Shown here piece after piece: positions 1-5,100 of a stretch of 11,127 nt of DNA. Position 1 is the first letter of the stretch. The number at the start of each line of letters is the position of its first letter. Both the position numbers and the translations under genes were made by a program. Source of the DNA: Janthinobacterium lividum (GTDB lineage: Bacteria; Pseudomonadota; Gammaproteobacteria; Steroidobacterales; Steroidobacteraceae); contig CALPVO020000051.1 in assembly GCA_943327025.2 (NCBI GenBank), positions 1 through 11,127 of the forward strand, given 5' to 3'. Under the pieces are notes generated by a model. That model had not been told where the DNA came from. It saw nothing but the letters and a program-made list of their open reading frames with translations, and did not search any database.

Positions 1-350
1 ACCTTGATGGAAAGGCTGCGCACATCGTCGAGCAACGGGCGGGCCGCCGGCAGCAGGTACAACTGAAAGGCGCGACGGTCGCCCGGGTCAGGGCGGCGCT
101 CCACCAAGCGCTGCGCACACATGCGATCCAAAAGGCGGCCCAACGTGATGGGGGCGATTTCCAAGACCTCAGCCAAGGCCGCCTGCCGGCAGCCTTCCAT
201 CCGGTACAAGTGCGCCAGCGTCCGCCACTGGGCCATGGACAGGCCCAAGGTGCGCACGCGCGCATCCACAGCGCGGCGCATGAAGCGCGCAACGTCATAG
301 ACCGTCAGTGCAAAAGGCAGGGTCTGGGCGGCAGGGTCCGGGGAATTCAT
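1..350 (-). CDS. MarR-family transcriptional regulator (C-terminus beyond the left edge)
   Basis: A winged helix-turn-helix DNA-binding protein; 116 residues are visible from the start codon. The layout is that of MarR: an N-terminal dimerisation helix (roughly residues 12-35, VYDVARFMRRAVDARV), the segment GLSMAQWRTLAHL, the helix-turn-helix (about 52-75, AALAEVLEIAPITLGRLLDRM), and the wing with the family's D-x-R-D-R-R pattern, here RRPDPGDRRAFQLYL. The ATG at 348-350 is the only ATG after an in-frame stop a few codons upstream, so the start is secure, although no good Shine-Dalgarno sequence is visible. Two matching palindromes sit directly upstream, one overlapping the ATG, which suggests autorepression (inference). 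It follows the glycosyltransferase gene on the same strand by 35 bases, so read-through is possible. The ligand and other targets cannot be told from this window. Confidence 0.93.
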   Translation of the reverse strand, partial: MNSPDPAAQTLPFALTVYDVARFMRRAVDARVRTLGLSMAQWRTLAHLYRMEGCRQAALAEVLEIAPITLGRLLDRMCAQRLVERRPDPGDRRAFQLYLLPAARPLLDDVRSLSIK

Positions 351-386
351 AAGCCAAGCTTATCATTATTAATAAGCCTTGCTTAC
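349..386 (-). promoter_or_regulatory. Two palindromic operator-like sites upstream of the marR-type gene
   Basis: Site 1 (349-363) reads ATAAGC-CAA-GCTTAT on the + strand, a perfect 6-base dyad with a 3-base centre. Site 2 (372-386) reads ATAAGC-CTT-GCTTAC, the same dyad with one mismatch. Their centres are 23 bases apart, about two helical turns. The AT-rich stretch between them (TTATTAATAATG on the - strand) could hold a -10 element; no clear -35 is visible. Site 1 overlaps the regulator's start codon and site 2 touches the last base of the glycosyltransferase stop codon. MarR dimers typically bind 15-20-base dyads at their own promoters, so autorepression is the simplest reading. Protein binding is inferred. 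Confidence 0.55.
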
Positions 387-1597
387 TACTTTCCGCGTCG
401 TGGAAAACCCCGCAACTCCGCCAATGAATAGAAGGTGCCCCGCCACTCGATACCGCCGTTCGCGAGCGCCAAGGCCATGGACCGCAGCATGAGGTAGCTG
501 CCAAACACGGCAAAGAGCGGCAACAGCCAGCCACCATAGCGGCGGCCGCCAAAGCATCGGGCCGCGAACCAGCCCTGTGCCCCCAGCACTAGAAGAATGC
601 CAAGGTTCAGCCACCAAGTGAGACCACTGGTGAGTAGCAGCGCCGGCACGGGCCAGGCCAACAGCCACAACTGGGCCACGGCGCCCACCAGCACCAGCGG
701 CACCGAATAGCCCGCGCCGGCAAACAGGTTCTTCATCAGCCCGCGCCGTACTTCGCCCCAACTGCCATACCAGTCCACGGCGGCAAGGCCATTGGCGAAC
801 ACAAAGTCCTGCCGTCCGCCAACCAACTTGAGGCACCGACCCAGCTCGAGGTCGTCGTCAGGGCACAGGCGCACGGCAGCGTGCCCACCGGCAGCGTCGT
901 AAACGCTGCGGCGCACCAGATTGAAAGCACCAATACCCACATGTGCCCTGCTGCGCGGGTTCCGCGCCGCCCACGGCCGTGCCCACACGGAAAACAACAA
1001 GGCAAAGTACAAGGCGAACTGCGACAGCACGCCGCCGGGCAAGCGCGCTTCCGGCGCCGCGGCAATGTGATCGAAGCCCTCCGCTACGGCGTGCGCCATG
1101 GCCTTCGCGAGTATCTGCGGCTGCAGTTGCACGTCGGCATCGGTGAACAATAGCCATTCGCCTTGCGCCAACGCTGCACCCTGTGCGTTCGCATGGTTCT
1201 TTCCCAGCCAACCAGTAGGTAAATCGGCAATGGTCAGCACCCGTAGACGTGCATCGCCCTCGGCCTCCAACCGTTGCAACACGGCTGCGGTGCCATCGGT
1301 CGAGCGGTCATTGATGACAATGACTTCTAGCCGGGGCCAATCCAAAGCGAGAAACCCACGCACAGCCGCTTCAATGGCCGCCGCCTCATTACAGGCGGGC
1401 GCAATGACGGACACGCGAGGCACAGGCAAACGCGATGGCTGGGAGTTGCTGCAGTCAGCAGGCACGACCACATCACCCAATCGGGGTACACAGGCCAACC
1501 CGTACCAGAGGTAAACCGTACCAACGACAGCATATGTAAAACCAGCTATCGCAAGCAGCTGTGCAACGTCGAAAAACACGCTGAATTGATCCTCCAT
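386..1597 (-). CDS. Membrane-bound family 2 glycosyltransferase
   Basis: A GT2-family, GT-A-fold glycosyltransferase of 403 residues that probably transfers a sugar from a nucleotide donor to a lipid or membrane acceptor on the cytoplasmic face. One membrane segment lies near the N-terminus (about 12-35). The catalytic domain starts at PRVSVIAPACNEA (60-72). Then come VINDRSTDGT (94-103), the GWLGKNHA donor-site segment (129-136), the metal-binding D-x-D (D153 and D155, in FTDADV), and an acidic PDDDLELG (246-253) where the catalytic base is expected. The C-terminus has about three membrane helices (297-378) and ends with a WRGTFYSLAELR-like motif seen in hopanoid- and carotenoid-type GT2 enzymes. 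A canonical QxxRW is not obvious. HpnB- or CrtQ-like enzymes are the nearest types I recall, but no hopanoid or carotenoid genes lie nearby. Start: the ATG at 1597 has no Shine-Dalgarno upstream. A strong GGAGGA lies just inside it, so a GTG at 1577-1579 (residue 7) is a real alternative. Confidence 0.88.
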   Translation of the reverse strand: MEDQFSVFFDVAQLLAIAGFTYAVVGTVYLWYGLACVPRLGDVVVPADCSNSQPSRLPVPRVSVIAPACNEAAAIEAAVRGFLALDWPRLEVIVINDRSTDGTAAVLQRLEAEGDARLRVLTIADLPTGWLGKNHANAQGAALAQGEWLLFTDADVQLQPQILAKAMAHAVAEGFDHIAAAPEARLPGGVLSQFALYFALLFSVWARPWAARNPRSRAHVGIGAFNLVRRSVYDAAGGHAAVRLCPDDDLELGRCLKLVGGRQDFVFANGLAAVDWYGSWGEVRRGLMKNLFAGAGYSVPLVLVGAVAQLWLLAWPVPALLLTSGLTWWLNLGILLVLGAQGWFAARCFGGRRYGGWLLPLFAVFGSYLMLRSMALALANGGIEWRGTFYSLAELRGFPRRGK

Positions 1598-1600
1598 CTG

Positions 1601-1624
1601 GTCACGAGACTGTCATGTCGTGAC
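1601..1624. promoter_or_regulatory. 24-base dyad in the divergent start region
   Basis: Perfect 7-base inverted arms GTCACGA (1601-1607) and TCGTGAC (1618-1624) enclose a 10-base centre, and pairing continues inward with mismatches. The dyad lies between two divergent genes, 4 bases upstream of the glycosyltransferase ATG and about 45 bases upstream of the start of the 135-residue protein. Position and symmetry suit an operator controlling one or both genes. No known regulator motif is recognised, and a chance dyad cannot be excluded. Confidence 0.35.
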
Positions 1625-1669
1625 GTGGTTCGGGGTTTCGGGAACAGGCTTCGTGGGAAAGTATCTCCC

Positions 1670-2077
1670 ATGCGTGAACCATCCACCTCAGCGAAGCGTA
1701 AAGGCCGTGTCGGCCGAGAATTGGCACGCATTCAGTTGCTGCGCCCGGAAGTTGCCGCATGGGAACTGCACTTGGCGCGCCGCGCCTTGTTTGGCGAAGC
1801 CGGCGCCGTAGCCGCGCGCCGCGCGCGCACCCGTTACAGCACAACCATGTTGGCAGCACTCGATGTCCGTGCAACCGCATGGCGCGAATGGACCATGTTC
1901 AGGCACGACCCCCGCTTCCGCCCGGCAGGCATGGGCTTTCCGCTCGGCTCCTTTTTCCTGGGTGATGTGTTGTTCGCCGATGGCAACGGCACGGCACCGT
2001 ACCTCTTCGACCTGCGCGAACCCTATGCGCCCGAAGAAGAAGACGAGCAATCAGAAGGCAAGCAGGACGCCAACTGA
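1670..2077 (+). CDS. Hypothetical protein, 135 residues
   Basis: I do not recognise this protein. The ATG at 1670 is chosen because GGGAAAG ends about 8 bases upstream. A longer in-frame start at 1586 would run across the start of the divergent glycosyltransferase. There is no signal peptide and no clear membrane helix. The N-terminus is basic (KRKGRVGRELAR, about 9-20). A helical, arginine-rich middle follows (about 25-58, including HLARRALFG and AARRARTRY). An aromatic/glycine segment (81-105, with FRPAGMGFPLGSFFLGDVLF) leads to a strongly acidic tail (EPYAPEEEDEQSEGK). The charge split and size suit a small soluble protein that might bind nucleic acid or a partner, but that is only a guess. 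It is divergent from the glycosyltransferase and 221 bases upstream of the HiPIP gene. Its composition matches its neighbours, so it is probably a real gene. Confidence 0.7.
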   Translation: MREPSTSAKRKGRVGRELARIQLLRPEVAAWELHLARRALFGEAGAVAARRARTRYSTTMLAALDVRATAWREWTMFRHDPRFRPAGMGFPLGSFFLGDVLFADGNGTAPYLFDLREPYAPEEEDEQSEGKQDAN

Positions 2078-2089
2078 ACTTCGGAAATC

Positions 2090-2114
2090 GAAAACGCGAA
2101 TCATTCGCATTCGC
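2090..2114 (+). promoter_or_regulatory. Fur-box-like hexamer array upstream of the HiPIP gene
   Basis: The unit GCGAAT (2096-2101), one spacer C, then its inverse ATTCGC twice in tandem (2103-2108 and 2109-2114) form a 6-1-6-6 array, the geometry described for Fur-binding sites built from repeated hexamers. Aligned by hand with the classical 19-base Fur consensus, 2090-2108 matches at 13 of 19 positions, including an unbroken AATCATT. It starts 12 bases after the stop codon of the 135-residue protein, and the only gene it can serve is the HiPIP gene, whose ATG is about 185 bases away. Iron-dependent control is therefore plausible but unproven. The distance is long, and no strong -35/-10 pair is visible beside it. 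Confidence 0.4.
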
Positions 2115-2298
2115 TGCAATTTAAGCCAAAAATAAACCGCTCACTACTGCAACCATTTCTACTGAAGTGGTCAAAGTGTTTCGTGTTCAGGACAAATACG
2201 CGCCCCGGAGTGCACTGCAAAAGCGGTAAAATATTTCCAGCGGCACGGTGTCCCCTGTACCTGCCTCCGAAGTCCAACCTGTTTTCTGGAGTTGTTTC
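2115..2298 (+). other. Leader region of the HiPIP gene
   Basis: Non-coding stretch, more AT-rich than its surroundings. The best -10-like hexamer is TAAAAT at 2227-2232, but no convincing -35 lies 16-18 bases upstream of it. A short palindrome AGTGCACT lies at 2209-2216. A Shine-Dalgarno GGAG (2288-2291) sits 7 bases before the HiPIP ATG. I see no small open frame or RNA structure that I can support. Confidence 0.35.
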
Positions 2299-2628
2299 AT
2301 GAGCGAGCAGAATCTTTCGCGTCGTACGGTGCTGAAGGGCGCCTTCCTTTCGCTGGCCGCCATCCCGGTGGTCGTCGCCTCCACGCAGGCCAATGCGGGC
2401 ACTGCGCTGCCGCTCGTCGACCCCGCCAAGGACCCCACTGCCAAGGCCCTCGGCTACGTGGCCAACGCCAAGACCACCAAGGACGCTGCGTACAAGGCTG
2501 GCGCCATTTGCGGCAACTGCGCGCTGTACCAAGCGAAGGCTACCGACAAGCAGGGCCCCTGCAGCATCTTCGGCGGCAAGCACGTACTCGCCGCGGGTTG
2601 GTGCAAGTCTTGGATCAAAAAGGCCTGA
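2299..2628 (+). CDS. High-potential iron-sulfur protein (HiPIP), Tat-exported
   Basis: A small periplasmic electron carrier with one [4Fe-4S] cluster cycling between the 2+ and 3+ states; in other bacteria HiPIPs pass electrons between the bc1 complex and terminal oxidases or reaction centres. It has 109 residues. The N-terminus carries a twin-arginine signal, SRRTVLKGAF (7-16), followed by a hydrophobic stretch and an ANA cleavage site (about residue 33), leaving a mature protein of about 76 residues. Tat export fits a cluster that is assembled before transport. The four cluster ligands are C71, C74, C88 and C102 in the family's C-x2-C-x13-C-x13-C spacing. Y53 in ALGY matches the conserved tyrosine next to the cluster. 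The start ATG has GGAG 7 bases upstream. A Fur-like site lies upstream, and the glutaredoxin-DinB gene overlaps its 3' end. Confidence 0.96.
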   Translation: MSEQNLSRRTVLKGAFLSLAAIPVVVASTQANAGTALPLVDPAKDPTAKALGYVANAKTTKDAAYKAGAICGNCALYQAKATDKQGPCSIFGGKHVLAAGWCKSWIKKA

Positions 2629-3368
2629 GCCTACTTCGTCTCTACTGGCAGCCGGGTTGCTCCAGCTGCCAAAGGGTGAAGGAATATCTCACCGGCGCAG
2701 GCCTTGCTTTCTACCCGGTGAATGTTCGCGAGCAGCCGTCGGCGCTCGCAGAACTCCAGCGCCTCGGCGCACGCTCGGTCCCCGTGGTCAGCCACGGGGA
2801 CCGTTTCGTTTATGCGCAGTCGCTCGATGATGTGGCGCGTTTCCTCGGCCTGCTGGCACTACCAGCGCCACTGCCACCGGCTACCACTCTTCCTCGCATC
2901 GCGCGTTTTCTGAAAATAGCGCAACTCGAAGCAGCCACACTGCCGACGCCTCTGCTGGAACTACGCTGGCCGGGCCGCGAAGACCGCGCCGTGGCGGACT
3001 TGGCTTGGCATGTGCCCATGATTGCCGAAGCCACACTCTGCGCCTTGCAAGGCGGGCTGCTCGACTACGCCTGGTTCGAACGACAACCTGCAGGCGTACA
3101 GCGCAGCCCGGCGCATATTGCCGCACAAGCCAAGGCCACTGCGGAACGCTGGACAGCATTGGCGATAGGCAATGCCGCAACACTGCCCGCCACACTCGAT
3201 ACTTACTACGACGCACAGCCCTTGGATGCCGTGCTGGAGCGCACCGCATGGCACATGGCGCAACACTTGCGACAACTGCAGAGCTGGTTACGCGAGCAAG
3301 GCCACGAACCTGCTGCACCGCTACAACCGGAAGACACCGCCGATTTGCCAATGCCACAAGGCCTCTAG
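2601..3368 (+). CDS. Glutaredoxin-like domain fused to a DinB-like domain
   Basis: A two-domain protein of about 255 residues. Residues 11-85 are a thioredoxin-fold glutaredoxin: a beta strand LLRLYWQPG, the dithiol C20-S-S-C23, and the cis-proline loop SVPVV (P61). Such domains reduce disulfides or glutathionylated proteins. Residues about 98-232 look like a DinB/MDMPI-type four-helix bundle. It has one histidine in LAWHVPMIAEA (H137) and an H-x3-H pair in AWHMAQHLRQLQ (H218 and H222), the pattern that binds a metal ion in DinB and in thiol-dependent enzymes of that fold. No signal peptide is seen, so it is probably cytosolic. No in-frame ATG precedes the glutaredoxin domain. GTG at 2601 is chosen here, but TTG at 2598 or 2610 is equally possible. 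Any of these overlaps the HiPIP 3' end by roughly 20-30 bases, which suggests translational coupling. Glutaredoxin assignment is strong; the DinB assignment rests on the histidine pattern. Confidence 0.82.
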   Translation: MQVLDQKGLSLLRLYWQPGCSSCQRVKEYLTGAGLAFYPVNVREQPSALAELQRLGARSVPVVSHGDRFVYAQSLDDVARFLGLLALPAPLPPATTLPRIARFLKIAQLEAATLPTPLLELRWPGREDRAVADLAWHVPMIAEATLCALQGGLLDYAWFERQPAGVQRSPAHIAAQAKATAERWTALAIGNAATLPATLDTYYDAQPLDAVLERTAWHMAQHLRQLQSWLREQGHEPAAPLQPEDTADLPMPQGL

Positions 3369-3451
3369 ACCGCTTACCCTCACTGGACCAAGACGCCGAG
3401 CTCTACCGGGCCACCTCCGCTGCTCGCTTCGTGGTCGACGCCAGTAACGCC

Positions 3452-3457
3452 TACAAT
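3452..3457 (+). promoter_or_regulatory. Possible -10 element for a leaderless transcript
   Basis: TACAAT ends 5 bases before the ATG of the cysteine-synthase-like gene. A start site 6-7 bases after the hexamer would fall on, or next to, the A of that ATG. A weak -35-like TTCGTG lies at 3428-3433 with an 18-base spacer. No Shine-Dalgarno is visible before this ATG, which agrees with a leaderless message. The hexamer alone is weak evidence. Confidence 0.35.
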
Positions 3458-3462
3458 GGCGT

Positions 3463-4500
3463 ATGGATATCGCCCTCACCGCACGCCAATGCCTCGAGCG
3501 CTTCGGCGCCATCCGCGAGATGGTTGGCAACACGCCGCTACTAGAAGTTTCTTTCCGGTTCCGTGGCCAACTGCGGCGTCTCTATGCCAAGGCGGAACAC
3601 CTCAACCTTACTGGAAGCATCAAAGACCGCATGGCGCTCCACATCATGGAAAGCGCCTACCGCAGCGGTGCAGTGCAGCACGGCGACACCATCGCCGAAG
3701 CCACCAGTGGCAACACGGGAATAGCGTTTGCCGCCATCGGCCGCGCGTTGGGCCACCCGGTGGTCATCTACATGCCCGACTGGATGAGCCAAGAACGTGT
3801 GCAACTCATTCGCTCATTCGGCGCCCGCATCGAGCCGGTTTCGAAACAGCAAGGCGGGTTCCTCGGCAGCATCGGGCTGACGGAGCAACTACGCAGTGAG
3901 CAAGGCAACGTGTTCCTGCCCTGCCAGTTTTCCAATGGCGCAAATGCCGATGCCCATTACGCTTCGACCGGCCCCGAGATTGCAGCGCAGCTCGAAGCGC
4001 GCGGCCTCAAGCCCCATGCGTTCGTAGCGGGCGTGGGTACGGGTGGCACTGTCATGGGCACCGGCCGCTATCTGCGCGAACGCTACCCGGGCATTCGCGT
4101 GCATCCGATGGAACCTGCAGAATCGCCGACACTCGCCACGGGCTGCAAAGTGGGCCAGCACCGCATCCAGGGCATCTCCGACGAATTCATCCCGGCCATC
4201 GTACAGCTCGACCAGTTGGACGAGATTATTGATGTGGCCGATGGCGATGCCATCTTGCTCGCGCAGAAGTTGGCCTCGCAACTCGGGCTGGGCCTTGGCA
4301 TCTCCAGCGGCGCCAATTTTCTGGCCGCGCTGCAAGTGCAGGAAACACTTGGGCCAGAAGCAGTAGTAGTCACCATCTTTTGCGATGACAACAAGAAGTA
4401 CCTCAGTACCGACCTGCTGCGCACGGAACCCGTGAAGGCCGGCTATCTCTCGCCGGATATCGAGCTCATTTGCTACGAGGCATTCAAGCGCGCGCGGTAA
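3463..4500 (+). CDS. PLP-dependent cysteine synthase family protein
   Basis: A fold-type II pyridoxal-phosphate enzyme of 345 residues in the cysteine synthase / cystathionine beta-synthase family. Such enzymes replace the acetyl or phospho group of an activated serine, or the serine hydroxyl, with a sulfur nucleophile. Visible motifs are GNTPLLE (22-28), the Schiff-base lysine K54 in NLTGSIKDR (canonical NPTGS-x-KDR), the substrate loop TSGNTG (81-86), the phosphate-binding loop GVGTGGT (190-196), and GISSGAN (279-285), where a serine meets the pyridine nitrogen. The C-terminus (from about 305, [14 protein letters not shown] onward) is longer than in standard CysK/CysM and typical of a separate subgroup, so the true substrate is uncertain. 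It follows the glutaredoxin-DinB gene by 94 bases and may have its own promoter. Its TAA stop codon lies in a degenerate REP element. Confidence 0.9.
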   Translation: MDIALTARQCLERFGAIREMVGNTPLLEVSFRFRGQLRRLYAKAEHLNLTGSIKDRMALHIMESAYRSGAVQHGDTIAEATSGNTGIAFAAIGRALGHPVVIYMPDWMSQERVQLIRSFGARIEPVSKQQGGFLGSIGLTEQLRSEQGNVFLPCQFSNGANADAHYASTGPEIAAQLEARGLKPHAFVAGVGTGGTVMGTGRYLRERYPGIRVHPMEPAESPTLATGCKVGQHRIQGISDEFIPAIVQLDQLDEIIDVADGDAILLAQKLASQLGLGLGISSGANFLAALQVQETLGPEAVVVTIFCDDNKKYLSTDLLRTEPVKAGYLSPDIELICYEAFKRAR

Positions 4501-4519
4501 GAGCGAGTTTGCACGCGAC
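4497..4519 (+). repeat. Degenerate REP element overlapping the stop codon
   Basis: The 23 bases beginning GTAAGAGCGAG match the intact copy at 4532-4554 except at three positions. The GTAG head has become GTAA, and two stem changes break the hairpin (GCGAGT-TT-GCACGC). Bases 4498-4500 are the TAA stop of the cysteine-synthase-like gene. It lies in the same orientation as the next copy, 35 bases away head to head. Confidence 0.7.
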
Positions 4520-4530
4520 CTGTGCATCCT

Positions 4531-4554
4531 TGTAGGAGCGAGCTTGCTCGCGAC
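4531..4554 (+). repeat. REP element, intact copy
   Basis: A 24-base repetitive extragenic palindromic element of the type common in Pseudomonas and Xanthomonadales. It has a GTAG tetranucleotide head (4532-4535) followed by a perfect hairpin GCGAGC-TT-GCTCGC (4538-4551). REPs with a GTAG-type head are mobilised by RAYT tyrosine transposases elsewhere in the genome (established knowledge); none is encoded here. Confidence 0.88.
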
Positions 4555-4561
4555 TCTTCCT

Positions 4562-4585
4562 GTCGGCAGCAAGCTGCCTCTTACA
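4562..4585 (-). repeat. REP element, inverted copy overlapping the NlpC stop codon
   Basis: On the - strand this copy differs from the intact copy at only five positions: the GTAG head is GTAA, and two adjacent stem bases are swapped on each side, giving GGCAGC-TT-GCTGCC. All four stem changes are paired, so the hairpin is still perfect. With the copy at 4531-4554 and a 7-base spacer it forms a head-outward inverted pair (a BIME), a structure of about 55 bases that could end transcription from both convergent genes. Bases 4581-4583 are the TAA stop of the NlpC/P60 gene. Confidence 0.85.
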
Positions 4586-5060
4586 AAGAGGGTGCGCGAC
4601 CACCACCGGCAAAACTCAAAATGAACCATGGCGAATCCAGCCGCGCGCGCTCTACGGCACGGCCCGTGGTAGGCGCATGCACGAACTCGCCCCCGCCTAA
4701 GTAGATCCCCACGTGGGGCTGTGGCAAGCGGAAGAACACCAAATTTCCGGGCTGCAGTTCCTCACGTGGAACGGGGCGAAACCAAGTGAACTGCTCTTCG
4801 GTGGTGCGCGGCACCGCAACCCCATTAGCGGCGAAGGCCCACTGCACTAACCCACTGCAATCAAACCCGGCAGGGTCTGCGCCGCCCAAGCGGTAAGGAA
4901 CGCCCAACTGCGCCAGCGCCGCGGCGGCGACTGGCGGCAGGGTTACCGCCGTAGCAGGTACCGGCACCTCCAACGATGGCGGCGCAGGGAGACGCTCGGG
5001 CCCTGCCCCACAACCCGTCAACAAGGCAGCCACAGCCACGCCACGCATGGCCGAAGCCAT
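4581..5060 (-). CDS. NlpC/P60-family lipoprotein (cell-wall hydrolase)
   Basis: A putative peptidoglycan endopeptidase of 159 residues that cleaves stem peptides, anchored as a lipoprotein. The start chosen (ATG at 5060) has GGAG 4-5 bases upstream. It gives a short signal peptide with the lipobox LLTGC (C17). An ATG at 5048 and one at 5102 are alternatives; the latter would give a more basic n-region but has no Shine-Dalgarno. After a proline-rich linker the NlpC/P60 domain runs from about 48 to 150. It has the catalytic cysteine C68 in FDCSGLVQWAF, the catalytic histidine H116 in PHVGIYLG and the third polar residue H128 in FVHAP. The domain is complete and single. The stop codon falls in a REP element. 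It is divergent from hrpB and convergent with the cysteine-synthase-like gene. Confidence 0.93.
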   Translation of the reverse strand: MASAMRGVAVAALLTGCGAGPERLPAPPSLEVPVPATAVTLPPVAAAALAQLGVPYRLGGADPAGFDCSGLVQWAFAANGVAVPRTTEEQFTWFRPVPREELQPGNLVFFRLPQPHVGIYLGGGEFVHAPTTGRAVERARLDSPWFILSFAGGGRAPSL

Positions 5061-5100
5061 ACCACTCCGCAGCCGCTGCAAACCCTTCACAATACGCACC

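Noticed and set aside
1586..1669. Longer N-terminus for the 135-residue protein
   Set aside because: It would run across the glycosyltransferase start and the 24-base dyad. The ATG at 1670 has a good Shine-Dalgarno.
2096..2108. GCGAA-TCA-TTCGC as a transcription terminator
   Set aside because: The stem is only 5 bases and no T-run follows. The hexamer array reading explains more of the bases.
2292..2597. Upstream extension of the glutaredoxin-DinB frame from an ATG at 2292
   Set aside because: The extension lies out of frame over the HiPIP gene and has the arginine-rich, low-information look of a shadow frame. The domain begins only after about 2625.
4588..4601. A fourth REP remnant (GGTGCGCGACC)
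   Set aside because: The similarity is limited to a few bases of the REP tail, and the stretch is coding for the NlpC C-terminus.
3889..4629. Open frame of 246 codons on the - strand across the cysteine-synthase-like gene
   Set aside because: Shadow of a well-supported gene; it also runs through the REP cluster and shows no family features.
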